Positions 1 to 12,879 of a stretch of DNA of 64,000 nucleotides are shown piece after piece (within the stretch, counting starts at the first letter, position 1; every line of letters begins with the position of its first letter). The stretch is from Liolophura sinensis (lineage: Eukaryota; Mollusca; Polyplacophora; Chitonida; Chitonidae). The notes below the pieces were generated by a model. It was not told the DNA's origin, searched no databases, and worked only from the letters and a program-made list of their open reading frames with translations. The stretch covers positions 16,937,704 through 17,001,703 of the forward strand of contig NC_088304.1 of the NCBI RefSeq assembly GCF_032854445.1, given 5' to 3'. Made by a program: the position numbers and the translations under genes.

Positions 1-79
1 AAGAATTATGTTTAATGAACACATATGAAAATTTGAGCCCCTGAAAATTGCCTTATTACACAAGGGAACCCTAACATAT

Positions 80-561
80 TTATAGATTAAAAAACAAAAC
101 AAAGTGTACGCAAATATCATAAGGGTCTGTGGCGATTTGAACTGACTTAAAGTCTCTACACAATTCTTTAAAAAGTATGCTGCTTGTAGACTGGATAGCT
201 GAATAATCCGATATGATGCCCTGGTCTGGGATGTCTTTGATCTTAAATAGTTCACTAAAACGTGCAGGTTTTTGCTGAACCAGGGAACCATATCATGACA
301 AGGCCAATGTGTGTTTTGATGTCAGGGAAACCTTTATCTAAACAACCTAAACACAATGAGCTAAGGCAGCAATATTCCAACTGACAATACCTGTGTAACT
401 TTGTAGCCATCCTTGGGATCGTAGCGTTGAAAGACTGATGCAAATATTGTAGCATGGAGCTCGCGTTCAGTACCTATGGCTACACTTTCATACAGTGAAT
501 CTTGCTGCCGCACCCCTTGACTGTTTTCTAAGGTGATCTTATTCAAACTGCCCTCAACCAT
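80..561 (-). CDS. Possible 5' exons of an unrecognised gene (partial)
   Basis: Two open segments on the minus strand join in phase. The first runs from an ATG at 561 to 391 (57 codons) and ends in a CAG|GTATTG donor. The second opens after a TTCAG acceptor at 274 and stays open to a stop at 82-80. The joined frame would read on from ...DGYKVTQ into QKPARFSELF.... I do not recognise the protein; no domain or membrane segment is evident. The ATG segment lacks a good polypyrimidine tract upstream, so it may be a first exon rather than an internal one. The stop at 80 may not be used, since a donor could lie earlier in the second segment. It lies on the same strand as PPP4C, about 1.4 kb beyond the PPP4C stop. 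Confidence 0.35.
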
Positions 562-1997
562 AATGATGACGTACATTCAGTTTTATGAAGCTAGATCTGA
601 TGTTCATAAACAATGGCCTTTATATGAAGTATTAAAGCTGAAGGATTGGCCCCTGATCATAAGCTCATGTCGCATTCTTACTTCAAAAAGGCTACAAAAT
701 AAAAACATTTGCATATCATCATGAAAATTTTGATGGTTGCACTAATTATTCTGCTCTGACATGGTCACAAATTCACTGGTGTTTTTCTTTGACAATCCTA
801 TCCAGGGAGAAGGTTTCATTAAAACCTCTTCTGTCATAGTAAAAGTCTGATTGTATATGTTTGTAAATATTAATTACATGCAAGTGCCCATGCAGTTATG
901 AGTCATAGCTGAAATACATCTAAGGCTGTCATCAATGAACTTTACATACACAACTTTCTATCGATATCTGAATTTTGTAAAATAAATGTTTAGAATGGGT
1001 ACAGATATAAATGTACATATAAATACATGGGATAGGAGGGGACCATCTATGACCCACAGCTGCTTTAATACACTTAACAAAAAAAAAAATTTGACCTATG
1101 AAGTTTTGTTAACCTGGATCTGAGTACTCTTTAATACTGTACACCCTGTTAATGTTACACTTCAGCAATGACCCCCATCCCCCACAGGTAATTAGAGGAC
1201 TCAGATATTTAAATATTTACTGGCACTCAATAAAGTTTGAGAAAAATCTGAACCATCAAGTTCTTGTCTGCAAATGTTGACACTTGTTTTGATGTCAGAT
1301 GTCCTGGTCCCTTGTACAGATCTGCATGTAGATGCTGCGAGGCTGGTGAGGCATAACCCTTGACCTGTATTGATTTGCCCTCCAATTTTTCTTGTGACAG
1401 CCAGGCACATGAAGGTCAATGAGGGAATGGCTACAATCGATGTCAAACTTCCATGTGGTTTGAACTCTTAGTTGGACTGAAATGTTTGCTGTATGGCACA
1501 TCTGACTAATAGGCCACACAAGGAAAACTTCCAACGCAGTTTTGTGTTTTGTCCGATATTCCATTGTGAAGTTTGGCTCCTGCATACCACAGCGGCAGTC
1601 TTGTGGATATACAGATTGTTTCCCAGCCTAGAATGAGCATTTTCCTTTCAACCAGCCAGGAGCGAATTCCTCCAACATGCCACCTGCACTCTTAACTCTC
1701 CCAAACTGCGCAGCTGATTCGTTCATACAAACGGCAAAAACCTGGGGTAAGAAGCTGTTACTTTTTTTAAATATACTGGCTGTGTTGATTACACATATTC
1801 CAACGAGACAGTCAGTCCAGAGCACAGGCATTCACACATCTTCAACAAAAATCATGTTCAACTAACCAACCCCTTGGTTCGGTTGTCAGTTTGGGCAGGC
1901 ACAATGTCAGATGAGTGGTTTGCCTTGTCTGCTGGAAACATGGGACTTGGCTTAGCAGCTGTTGGTCTCTTATTGTCCATTAATTGGGAATTTCTTA
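562..1997. other. 3' flank of PPP4C, no clear gene
   Basis: About 1.4 kb between the PPP4C stop and the left-edge exons. It presumably holds the PPP4C 3' untranslated region. A short minus-strand open stretch (1741-1628) follows an acceptor-like CCCCAG and ends in a stop, but matches nothing I know. Confidence 0.4.
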
Positions 1998-4900
1998 TTA
2001 CAGAAAGTAATCCGGTTGGGGCTTTTTGGATGGAATTCCTCGAGTTTCCTGGTGAAGAGAAACTGATGTTGAATATTTGTTCATATTTTACATGTTATAC
2101 ATCAAATGCAAGACTACACAAATGACACAATGACTAGACATGTCAATCCCTAGGGTCATTTTCTGGTCACCCACACCCTATGGACAATTGAAACATGATT
2201 TCCAGATCACTCTGACAGAGGCATAACAACAATGACAGTGAGAGCCTGAGAATTTTTGAGAGAGGTGAGCAGGAGTCTTATTGCAAAATGGTCACCGGCG
2301 TTTTAGACTTTGACCAACAAATACATCAAAGAACTCAACAATAGTCAAAAAAATTAAATTGGTCTCACCCTGAACTCTTTGCCAGACAACTACAATAGAC
2401 CATGTTTTACAGATTACAGCCTTTGTTACGATATTTACTTGTTAGTGCGCAAATACATGATGTTTTTATAAATATTCACTTCATTCTATGTTGCAGGCAC
2501 TTTGGTCAGTGTCACAACATCAGGAATCGTTTAAAATATACCTAGCTAACCAGATTTATGCATTCATGGTTTTTAGTATGCTTGGGAAAATGTTAAGTTG
2601 GAGCTGCGTTCAACTAAGTGCAGTGTTCCCTTCTTGCCACTAAAATTTTGGCAAAAATGCTAAAGGTTATCCACCAGACTACTTTCACTTCCATCCAGCA
2701 TAAACATCATACCACTGCTGCCTAGTTTGCTTAACCATCGTCACAAGACATCAATACGGGAGTTTTGAGTTTACGTTCTATAGCTGATCATAACACATAT
2801 CCTACTGTACCATGTGATCTGTCAGAAAAGATAGGCAACTATTTTTGATTACATTTACGACACATGGGCACCTTAGGATTTAGAATATATGAACAATGGA
2901 GACAGTTGTGCTGCTGAACGTTTGTGAGCTTAAGGAGTTTCTGAACAAAAGCAGTGCCGTTTCTGTATCCAGAACATGGTGAGACACGCGATGGTAAATT
3001 AATAACAAGAAAAGGTTCCTTAACATTTTTGACAGGTCACATTATTGCAGCTGGATTGGTCAATGTAAAACTGGCAAATTTTACGGTCTGACCTACAGCT
3101 GTGGACCTACAACACATGGTTTTCTTACTTAATTCGCACTAGAGTTAGACATGTTTGACGAGATGTGTTTGATATCTACTATCACAGATAATGCAACAGT
3201 AGCTTATCTAGCAGAACAGCATTCAGCTTAAAATGTATATCTACATTCTACATTAGGAAATTTCCCTTACCTGAGGAGCAGCCTCAAATATAGTGAAGTC
3301 CCTCTGTAAATGTTCATCCAGTTCTAATATAGCGGCTACATTTCCACATCTGACAACAACAACATACGGGATATGAGCCGATTTTGAAGGTTTAGCGTCA
3401 AGATTTATTATTTACTCATAATTAGATACCCCTGTACATAGTCATATGACAACATTAAAACAAAAATGAAAAAAAAAAGAGAGATTCGCAATTTAGTTCA
3501 GTATTAGAAAATTCTTCCCCATGTGGTTGTAACAACAGGTCAGTGAAGAAAAATGGAGTCAGTTTCTTCAAGATTCCACAAGATTTGGCACTCAAAAAGG
3601 CATGGTTTCACCATAATATCACATTGTATATAGCTCAAAATACTCTGCACTATGTGTTTCTGATCCATTACTCATTACAGCCATTGAATAACTCCAAAAT
3701 ATACACATCAATGTACAAAAAAAATCAGAAGAATTCAATTAAGAAGGCAATAAGCGCTGGAATTTGCACAAATAAGTTCTGAAAGTTTCTATTGGGCCCC
3801 TATACTGGATATATTGTAAGTGTGTTTCCCTGTATTGGTAACTGTACCTGTAGCAGTAGTTGGGAGCAGACCACACAGTGAGCACAGTTTCACTGAAGTG
3901 CCATTTGTATCCCTCCATCACCAGCTGGTGAGCACGACAAATTAGGTCTATATCATTAGCTGCGTTGAACGTGGCCACAACATCACTGCCAAAAAGATAC
4001 CCCGCTCCTCGAGGACTCACGCCCCAACCATGCATGTCTGAAAACAAGAATAACAACTTTATTCATTGAATATAAGAGTTCATAACACTGAGCGCTCTGC
4101 CTCAGACTACATCCATGCCAGAAAAAGCCCAGGCATTGGCTACCTCCTTTCAGTTCACATACTGTCTTAATTAAGCCAATGAGGCACAACTGTCAATCTC
4201 ACCGATATCAGTGGTCACATTAAAGACAATTAATGAAAATTTGTGTCGGTCAACACTCCTTAAACCACTGACTGAATGTAACAATACATCTCACATTGGG
4301 CTGTCATGGGGGACACACACACAGCTGTTATTATGACAACAGAACCATGTAATCCACTAACCTTCAGGGTCTGACAACAGCAGATCTCACACTGGGCTGT
4401 CATGGGGGACACACACAGTTGTTATTATGACAACAGAACCATGTAATCCACTAACCTTCAGGGTCTGACAACAGCAGATCTCACACTGGGCTGCCATGGG
4501 GGACACATACACAGTTGTTATTATGACAACAGAACCATGTAATCCACTAACCTTCAGGATCTGACAACAGCAGATCTCACACTGGGCTGTCATGGGAGAC
4601 ACACACAGTGGTTATTATGACAACAGAACCATGTAATCCACTAACCTTCAGTCCACTAACCTTCAGGGTCTGACAACAGCAGATCTCACACTGGGCTGTC
4701 ATGGGGGACACACACAGTTGTTATTATGACAACAGAACCATGTAATCCACTAACCTTCAGGGTCTGACCACAGCAGATCTCACACTGGGCTGCCATGGGG
4801 GACACATACACAGTTGTTATTATGACAACAGAACCATGTAATCCACTAACCTTCAGGATCTGACAACAGCAGATCTCACACTGGGCTGTCATGGGAGACA

Positions 4901-7900
4901 CACACAGTTGTTATTATGACAACAGAACCATGTAATCCACTAACCTTCAGGGTCTGACAACAGCAGATCTCACACTGGGCTGTCATGGGAGACACACACA
5001 GTGGTTATTATGACAACAGAACCATGTAATCCACTAACCTTCAGGGTCTGACAACAGCAGATCTCACACTGGGCTGTCATGGGAGACACACACAGTGGTT
5101 ATTATGACAACAGAACCATGTAATCCACTAACCTTCAGGGTCTGACAACAGCAGATCTCACACTGGGCTGTCATGGGAGACACACACAATGGTTATTATG
5201 ACAACAGAACCATGTAATCCACTAACCTTCAGGGTCTGACAACAGCTGATCTCACACTGGGCTGTCATGGAGGACACACACAGTGGTTATTATGACAACA
5301 GAACCATGTAATCCACTAACCTTCAGGGTCTGACAACAGCAGATCTCACACTGGGCTGTCATGGGGGACACACACAGTTGTTATTATGACAACAGAACCA
5401 TGTAATCCACTAACCTTCAGGGTCTGACCACAGCAGATCTCACACTGGGCTGCCATGGGGGACACATACACAGTTGTTATTATGACAACAAAACCATGTA
5501 ATCCACTAACCTTCAGGATCTGACAACAGCAGATCTCACACTGGGCTGTCATGGGAGACACACACAGTGGTTATTATGACAACAGAACCATGTAATCCAC
5601 TAACCTTCAGGGTCTGACAACAGCAGATCTCACACTGGGCTGTCATGGGGGACACACACAGTTGTTATTATGACAACAGAACCATGTAATCCACTAACCT
5701 TCAGGGTCTGACAACAGCAGATCTCACACTGGGCTGCCATGGGGGACACATACACAGTTGTTATTATGACAACAGAACCATGTAATCCACTAACCTTCAG
5801 GATCTGACAACAGCAGATCTCACACTGGGCTGTCATGGGAGACACACACAGTTGTTATTATGACAACAGAACCATGTAATCCACTAACCTTCAGGGTCTG
5901 ACAACAGCAGATCTCACACTGGGCTGTCATGGGAGACACACACGGTTGTTATTATGACAACAGAACCATGTAATCCACTAACCTTCAGGGTCTGACAACA
6001 GCAGATCTCACACTAGGCTGTCATGAGGGACACACACACGGTTGTTATTATGACAACAGAACCATGTAATCCACTAACCTTCAGGGTCTGACCACAGCAG
6101 ATCTCACACTGGGCTGTCATGAGGGACACACACACGGTTGTTATTATGACAACAGAACCATGTAATCCACTAACCTTCAGGGTCTGACCACAGCAGATCT
6201 CACACTGGGCTGTCATGAGGGACACACACACGGTTGTTATTATGACAACAGAACCATGTAATCCACTAACCTTCAGGGTCTGACCACAGCAGATCTCACA
6301 CTGGGCTGTCATGAGGGACCCACACACAGTTGTTATAATGCGAATGGAACAATGTAATCCACTAACCTTCAGGATCTGACCACAGCAGATCACACATTGG
6401 GTTGTCATGAGGGACACACACACAGTTGTTATAATGCGAATGGAACAATGTAATCCACTAACCTTCAGGGTCTGACCACAGCAGATCTCACACTGGGCTG
6501 TCATGAGGGACACACACACAGTTGTTATAATGCGAATGGAACAATGTAATCCAATAACCTTCAGGGTCTGACCACAGCAGATCACACATTGGGTTGTCAT
6601 GGGGGACACACACACAGTTGTTACTATGACAACAGAACCATGTAATCCACTAACCTTCAGGGTCTGACAACAGCAGATCTCACACTGGGCTGTCATGGGA
6701 GACACACACAGTGGTTATTATGACAACAGAACCATGTAATCCACTAACCTTCAGGATCTGACAACAGCAGATCTCACACTGGGCTGTCATGGGAGACACA
6801 CACACAGTTGTTATTATGACAACAGAACCATGTAATCCACTAACCTTCAGGGTCTGACAACAGCTGATCTCACACTGGGCTGTCATGGGGGACACACACG
6901 GTTGTTATTATGACAACAGAACCATGTAATCCACTAACCTTCAGGGTCTGACCCCAGCAGATCACACATTGGGTTGTCATGAGGGACCCACACACAGTTG
7001 TTATAATGCGAATGGAACAATGTAATCCACTAACCTTCAAGATCTGACCACAGCAGATCTCACACTGGGCTGTCATGAGGGACCCACACACAGTTGTTAT
7101 AATGCGAATGGAACAATGTAATCCACTAACCTTCAGGGTCTGACCACAGCAGATCACACATTGGGTTGTCATGAGGGACCCACACACAGTTGTTATAATG
7201 CGAATGGAACAATGTAATCCACTAACCTTCAGGGTCTGACCACAGCAGATCACACATTGGTCCATCATGAGGGACCTCCTGTTTTCTGTCAATAGCTCGT
7301 ATCTGATCTAGGTTTTGTATTGATGGAGACAATCCACCATGAACACAAAAAATCTGAAGATGAAAAAAGGGTTACTCATGTTTCAGGCTGTACAGTCTCT
7401 CATTCATATAATGATGTTAGTAACAAATGTATGAAAGGGAATTGAAGAATTAAAAGCTGAATCTGTCAGGATAGTCAAGTATTAAAAAAGAACACAAAAC
7501 AAGTTCACTTCTTTGATACATGTACAGGTTCGCTAACACAAAGTGTATAGTTTTAAGTAAAAAGAGGAAAGATATTCCAAACAATTAGAAGAAAATATCC
7601 ATTTTTGAGGCATAATTTATGTCCTTGACAGTCTCTCCATTTTATGCATACATTTATTTCTTGTTTATGGTTGGAATTATTTGGAAGTGACATCATCAAT
7701 GAGCATACTGGTAACTCAGGACCAGCTTAGGCCCCCAATCTGGGCAATTTCACCCAACTAAGCAGGAAAATTGTAGTTAAGGCCATTGTTATGCCCCAAA
7801 AAGGGGTAATTCTCTATGCTAAGCCACATCATATATTCTGTATTAAAGGATTAGTGTCCAGATTTATCTACTGGTCCTATCTATCTGAAAACTTCAAACC

Positions 7901-10900
7901 TCATCTAGAACTAACTTCATGGTCCTTCCAGGACCTGTTTTACAATGGTATGCAGAACAACCAACCATTTCATGGTGAAACTCCATGTTTGTGGTCACTC
8001 TTGTAGCTTTTTTAACACTGAACTAAATGGCGAAGCCCTGAAAGCTTGTAAAGGTTGGACTTGTGGGACGTAATTCAGCAGGGACTACCCACTCTTAACA
8101 GAATAAATGCATGAATCCAGCCTTATTATCTAGTGATTTCAAGTGCCATAATACACATATTAATGTACCCTTTTTCCAATATTTCTTTGTCACTCAATTT
8201 AATAATATATAGAGGTGTGTCTAATTACCGCTAAATAATAAATCTGGACACTAGCACTTTCACAAATAAAAACAAAGCGTATGACGTATCCTTTGATGTG
8301 ACAAAACAATTGTTTGTTCAACTTAGGACACTTAGAACAGTTGATCTACTTCCCCATACCTTCCCGTCAATTATAGCTGAAAGACTGAGGTAATCAAATA
8401 TTTCTGTGCAGCATCTCCAGACTGTGATAGAGCCATACTTGCGTAGACATTCATCATAAAAGCCATACACCTGTGTAATCTGTCTGCTCTCGTGATTGCC
8501 ACGGATCAGCGTTATTCTGTCGGGATAACGCACCTGTACAAAAAAAAACACCATCTTGTAAGTACACATCTATCTGAGTCTCCATGAATTGTCTTCTCTC
8601 GTGATTCCTACAGACCAGATTTATTTTGTCAGAATAAAAACCCTGTACAGGAAATACACACTTAATTTTGTAAGTACACATCTCTTAGGCTCCATAATTT
8701 GTCTGGTCTAATGATTCCTATAAACAAGAGTTGAGATAAGTTAAGAGCCTGTACGATTCAAGATAAAGGAGGAGCTGGATAATTATTTATTTCATTGCTG
8801 TTTTATGCCATACACAAGACTATTATGAAGGCTGGATATGTTTTTCTTCATGTTTTCGGAGGCAAGAGCTTTGTAATTTAAGCATCTTTTAAGTAAAAAA
8901 ATCATAAAAGCTAGTGCACTGCAGATAAAGACAAATTCCCGATGTATGTCAGAAAAGCCTATAAACCTTGTCAATGTTTCACCACATATTGTCAACGTTA
9001 AACTGTCTTCATTCATCTAGCCTATACATATAAAAGCTCTCAATGACATTTTTCTTGTTATAAATCTTAACTACACAAAAACTTAACCAAAGGGAAGGTA
9101 AAAAAAAAAAATGCTGATGTCTAGCCCCTTAAAGGGATGGATATATATGGAAACAACATTGGCATGATAAATGATCAAAGTAACAAATGCAATAAGCTGA
9201 TCACATTTCATGATGGTCTGAAGCCAAGATACGGCATGTGAGCATTTACTTATGAAATCAAGGAGCAATATTTCACGTACACTCTACAAGATAAATGGTT
9301 AGCAAATGACCATCAAGAATGTGTTACTTACAGAGTAGAACATGTGTGCTGAGAGATACATCCATAGAAAATCTTACCTTTAATGCTAATAATAATAAAA
9401 ATGTTTCTACGCTGTAAAATCCTCTATCCACAAAATCGCCCATAAATAAGTAGTTTGTGTCCGGTACATCTCCTCCCACTTTAAACAGCTCCTTCAGGTC
9501 ATAAAACTGGCCATGAATATCACCACACACCTGGCAGGTAAAAACAAAACATTGAACCGCCTTATTGACTGAGCACCACTTGAGAGCATCATAGAATGAC
9601 TTCATTTAAATTATATTGGAAGGTTGGTGACAGATATTTATCAGTGAAATCCATCTGTAACTGACATTCATGTGTACAATTATTTGTTGCATAACAAGCG
9701 CTCAGAATAGGCACCTGTTCACAAGATAATACTGTGGCATGACTTCCATGTTACCCGAACAATCGTTGGCCGTTTCAAGGCCTGCAATGTACAATGTAGT
9801 ATTTGTACTAGTTGTTAGGACGATGGATCGAGACAGTGTTTGAAATTTACAGGTTTGTAATTGTCATCGCCGGACTTGATACTTTCTTTGCATAAATTCA
9901 TGGATATATTTAAAGATGGCTAGCTGGGAGATCTGCACACCTCGGTGTGAGTGGCTTGACCTCACATGGCATAGATCAGGGACCACAGCTGCCATGCAGG
10001 GTCATGAAATCTAGACAGGCGAAACTTTACATCATTTACCGTATTCCCATTTACCATTCATATTTGTTATGACATACATTGGCTTGAGGCAAATCCAACA
10101 AGTTGAACATGATTCAAACAAAACAGATAACACACAAGCAGTGGCTCGCTTTTTTCTTTCTTTATACATTACAACACTAGGTTTGCTAAAAGAAATTAAA
10201 AACCGAAGTGGAACTGGACACCCCCAGGCTCCATACATGTATGTACACTATGCAAGTATTTTGTGCTTGTGAAAATGTGTGAAGAGCACATGGCATAGAA
10301 TGGCCTATGCTAGCCTCCAATGCATCACCCGACTTACTGTGACAGGCGAGTCCACCCTCTGTACATTGCTCTCCTCAATCAAAATCTCTCTGGCTTTGGC
10401 GCATAAGGCCTTCACCTCGCTCTCTTTGATAATTTCGCATCTCCGAAGTTGTTCTATTTGCCTGTAATACATACAGTACACATTCATTTCATACCACATT
10501 CTGATGCCTTTAGTTCTCTGTACAAAATATTAAACTGTTTATAGATTCATAACTTGAGAGGTGAAAATATATTAGAATGTCACCACAGTCCACAATAACA
10601 ACAGACGTTCAGGAAAGGCAGGAATAGTTTTCAAACTAACTAGTTTGTTACCAGAAACTTTTGGTGTATATTCACAGTTTCACAATACGAATTGGTTACT
10701 AGTAATTGATTCTGAATCTCTAATTTCTCAATCATAGCCTAAACTTACAATGGACATGCACTTGAACGAGGAATCAGCCACGACAGTCAGAAGTTGATCA
10801 GAAATTACTCTTTGGTCGGCTATGTTGTTAATATTGAGTATCGCCCTCAAATTAACGCGAAGTACAAATACTTGCCTTAGGTAGACTGTCAGTTAGTACT

Positions 10901-11273
10901 TTTCAACTCTGTTTGAAAGATGTTCAATTTAACTGCATCAAAAAGATGTTACAAGAATATTTTCACGTGTTTGTTGTTAGCTACTGAATCAATATGGTGC
11001 AAAACTCTTTGAAAATGAAGGCAAGAAAAGATATTGACAAGTACATTGTCCATTTGCACGTGTCACTTTTAACTAGGAGTGAAATCTGGCCAACGACCGT
11101 GATTCTAACTTCAAAATTTTATAATTCATTTAAACAAGCAGTGCAACTTATTTTCACAATCAACTGCAAAGTCTACTGTACATTCTACACTTGATTGTAT
11201 CTATGAGCTCTTAGAGTAACCAGCACCAGGGCTGTTTATGCTCTCACCTGTCCAAATCACTTATGTCACTCAT
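1998..11273 (-). CDS. PPP4C: Serine/threonine-protein phosphatase 4 catalytic subunit
   Basis: Metal-dependent PPP-family Ser/Thr phosphatase, catalytic subunit of PP4 (nucleus, centrosome, DNA-damage and splicing roles in other animals). Eight minus-strand exons: 11273-11248, 10461-10338, 9530-9378, 8533-8360, 7353-7227, 4037-3848, 3349-3271, 2048-1998. All introns are GT-AG and all phases agree. The sum is 924 nt, 307 residues plus stop, the same length as human PPP4C. The N terminus [18 protein letters not shown] is diagnostic of PP4. Catalytic motifs: GDIHG (53-57), GDFVDRG (81-87), GNHE (113-116), HGG (164-166). The C terminus ends in DYFL, whose Leu is carboxymethylated in this family. 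Odd points: residue 142, Tyr in human PPP4C and PP2A, is Cys here (TGC); intron 5 is mostly a tandem array copied from the exon 5 donor junction; decayed copies of the exon 4 start lie in intron 3. The gene looks functional. Confidence 0.97.
4276..7260 (-). repeat. Tandem array of the PPP4C exon 5/intron 5 junction
   Basis: About 31 units of 93-97 bp, the last being the genuine exon 5 end (7227). Read on the minus strand, each unit holds about 50 nt matching the 3' end of exon 5 (region coding [16 protein letters not shown]) and about 44 nt matching the start of intron 5. Nearly every unit keeps the donor GACCCTGAAG|GTTAGTGG; a few have GATCCTGAAG or, at 7036, a variant ending CTTGAAG. Two subtypes can be seen. 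One, clustered near the exon, has AATGTGTGATCTGC and CATTCGCATTATAAC and keeps the exon frame open. The other, dominant farther away, has GTGTGAGATCTGC, which puts a TGA in the exon frame, and TGTTGTCATAATAAC. Long open frames through the array arise because unit lengths are near multiples of three; they are not in the PPP4C frame. Confidence 0.93.
8534..8760 (-). repeat. Two decayed tandem copies of the PPP4C exon 4 start
   Basis: Period about 110 bp, immediately upstream (in transcription) of exon 4. The copy starting near 8642 follows a CTGTACAG acceptor and reads [18 protein letters not shown], against [18 protein letters not shown] in the true exon. The GNHE metal-binding motif has become RNHE. 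The farther copy (about 8750-8690) keeps GTACAG and GGAATCATTAGACCAGACAA but carries a stop in the matching frame. Both are followed by a shared GATGTGTACTTACAA segment. Neither contains the rest of exon 4 or a convincing donor, so they look like non-functional pseudo-exons with live-looking acceptors. Confidence 0.8.
8783..8830 (-). mobile_element. SINE family 1, short degraded 3' tail
   Basis: A TTATTTATTTCATTGCTGTTTTATGCC stretch (shown here in short form: GCTGTTTTATGCC) resembles the reverse complement of the family 1 tail. It is short and diverged. Confidence 0.4.
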
Positions 11274-12439
11274 GGTAAATAACGTATTCTGAAAATACAG
11301 AAAACAATAAGATCAGTTCAAAAAAGAAAGTAGAGCAAAAAAAACCCGAAGTAAATACATAATGATGTATTGGCCTTCCAGCACAATGCTGGTTCACAGA
11401 GACTTCAAATTTCCAGGCTTTTTCGAGTTCAAAACTCACATTTTCCAGGCTCAATGGATTACATATTCTCTATACTAAGTCACTGATACCAGCTGATACA
11501 AAATTAAAGCAATCTAAACATGCTGGAAAATTTCTCCAAGCGAGTGTCAGCATTATATTATAAATACTAAGGTGGGGTCAGTTCTGTGGCCTCAATTTCC
11601 AGTCATTCCCATGCCACACTACAAAGATGCCACACTGACTGCTCTAATTCTGCAGCCTTTTTGCATATGAAAGAGCAACCTTCGGTACAATTCAGCCCCA
11701 TTTTTATCTGTTTTTTTTTCTTTTTTTTTTTTTTTCTTTTAAAGACAAAAGTACAATTGTTGGATTTGCCAGTTTCAGGGCTTCACACAAAGTATAATCT
11801 TATCAGTGAACATATGAAGATAATAAAAATTATCTCCAAATTCACAGTATAACTAGCCTCACACAGTCCATCAGCAACCTGCAAATGGTATTGAGTCTTC
11901 CCCCAGGCTATGATCATGTTGATTGGTTACCTTCCCACCATAAAGTGGGCTGCCATCATAGGAGTGTAACGCTCTTGAGTGTGGTATAAAACACCAATGA
12001 AATAAAATACTAGACTAAGACAGATGATAAAAATATTCACTGAGGTGGTTCTTCTCAAATCAAATTCTTTATAATATCAGTATATTCTAATATACAGATA
12101 TTCTCTACCTAATGTCACAGGGCCAACAGGACCTCAAGGCCTGTATTATGTATATGTATGCATGTTTGGGTTTTCTCTTTGAACGTAGCAATATTTCTGC
12201 CATGTGATGAATAATTAGGGATGTGTAAATATACATCTTCTTGTGACAAAGAAATGACACCAGGCCACAAATTTAAGAATGTGAACTTGATGGAACTGAT
12301 CTTGACAAAGTCAAGCTTGCAGCCAAACTTACCAGCACTAAAACAAGTATATATAAATTTTTTTCTGCCCTCCTTAATTTAATTACGCGTTACGGCCTTA
12401 TGTTTGCGGTCATACGTTCCTTACTGTATTATCATGCAG
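11274..12439. other. PPP4C upstream flank
   Basis: Presumed promoter and 5' flank of PPP4C. No TATA-like element or gene was recognised. It includes a poly-T tract near 11710-11740 and, at about 11905-12005, a diverged plus-strand 3' part of SINE family 1 ending in ATAAAACACCAATGAAATAA. Confidence 0.45.
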
Positions 12440-12740
12440 CTTTGGTGGACTAATGGTTAAAGCGTCCGTGTCGAAGCCAGGAGGCTTAGGATCAAACCCA
12501 GTTCAGGTCACACCAAAGTCTTTAAAAATAGTACTTGTTGCTGCATCACTTGGCGCTCAGTAAAACGAGGTTAGAACAAGGAAACAGGACTGTTTAGCCC
12601 CCGTGTCAGTGTAGTGTGACTGGGTGGGGTGTTTGATATCTTTGGCATGATACTTCAGTAATGCAGGCCTCACCATATGTCACAAGGACTGGTAACACCA
12701 ACAGGTTTTTAAATGGAACACCCTCTTCGAAAACCTAGGC
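12440..12740 (+). mobile_element. SINE family 2 (tRNA-derived)
   Basis: The head GCTTTGGTGGACTAATGGTT resembles a tRNA A box, followed by a B-box-like GGATCAAACCC. Body segments (GGCGCTCAGTAAA, AGGAAACAGGACTG, GTGTGACTGGGTG, GATACTTCAGT) recur at 44513-44830 and 57550-57895. Box layout indicates an RNA polymerase III retroposon rather than a working tRNA gene. Confidence 0.8.
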
Positions 12741-12879
12741 CAATAAATTAGGCATTCTACGCCAATGATACAGCGTCTTGCAGTATTTTTCTCTGCGCAC
12801 TTTGAGTCTCCGTGGCCTTTCCTATCTGACCTTTTCTCAATAATAAATTCCCAGGAGTGGGTTGGATTTTCGAATTCAA

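Noticed and set aside
1628-1741. Terminal exon ending ...APGWLKGKCSF
   Set aside because: It has an acceptor-like site and stop but no partner exon or homology, and lies in the probable PPP4C 3' untranslated region.
6013-6705. 230-residue minus-strand frame of repeated [13 protein letters not shown]-type units
   Set aside because: It is a by-product of the PPP4C junction array and not in the PPP4C frame; unit lengths near multiples of three keep it open.
4276-7260. CRISPR-like array
   Set aside because: Units are contiguous and differ only by substitutions, with no unique spacers, and the genome is animal.
8580-8643. Functional mutually exclusive exon 4 of PPP4C
   Set aside because: It lacks the remaining ~115 nt of the exon and a donor, and the GNHE motif is altered.
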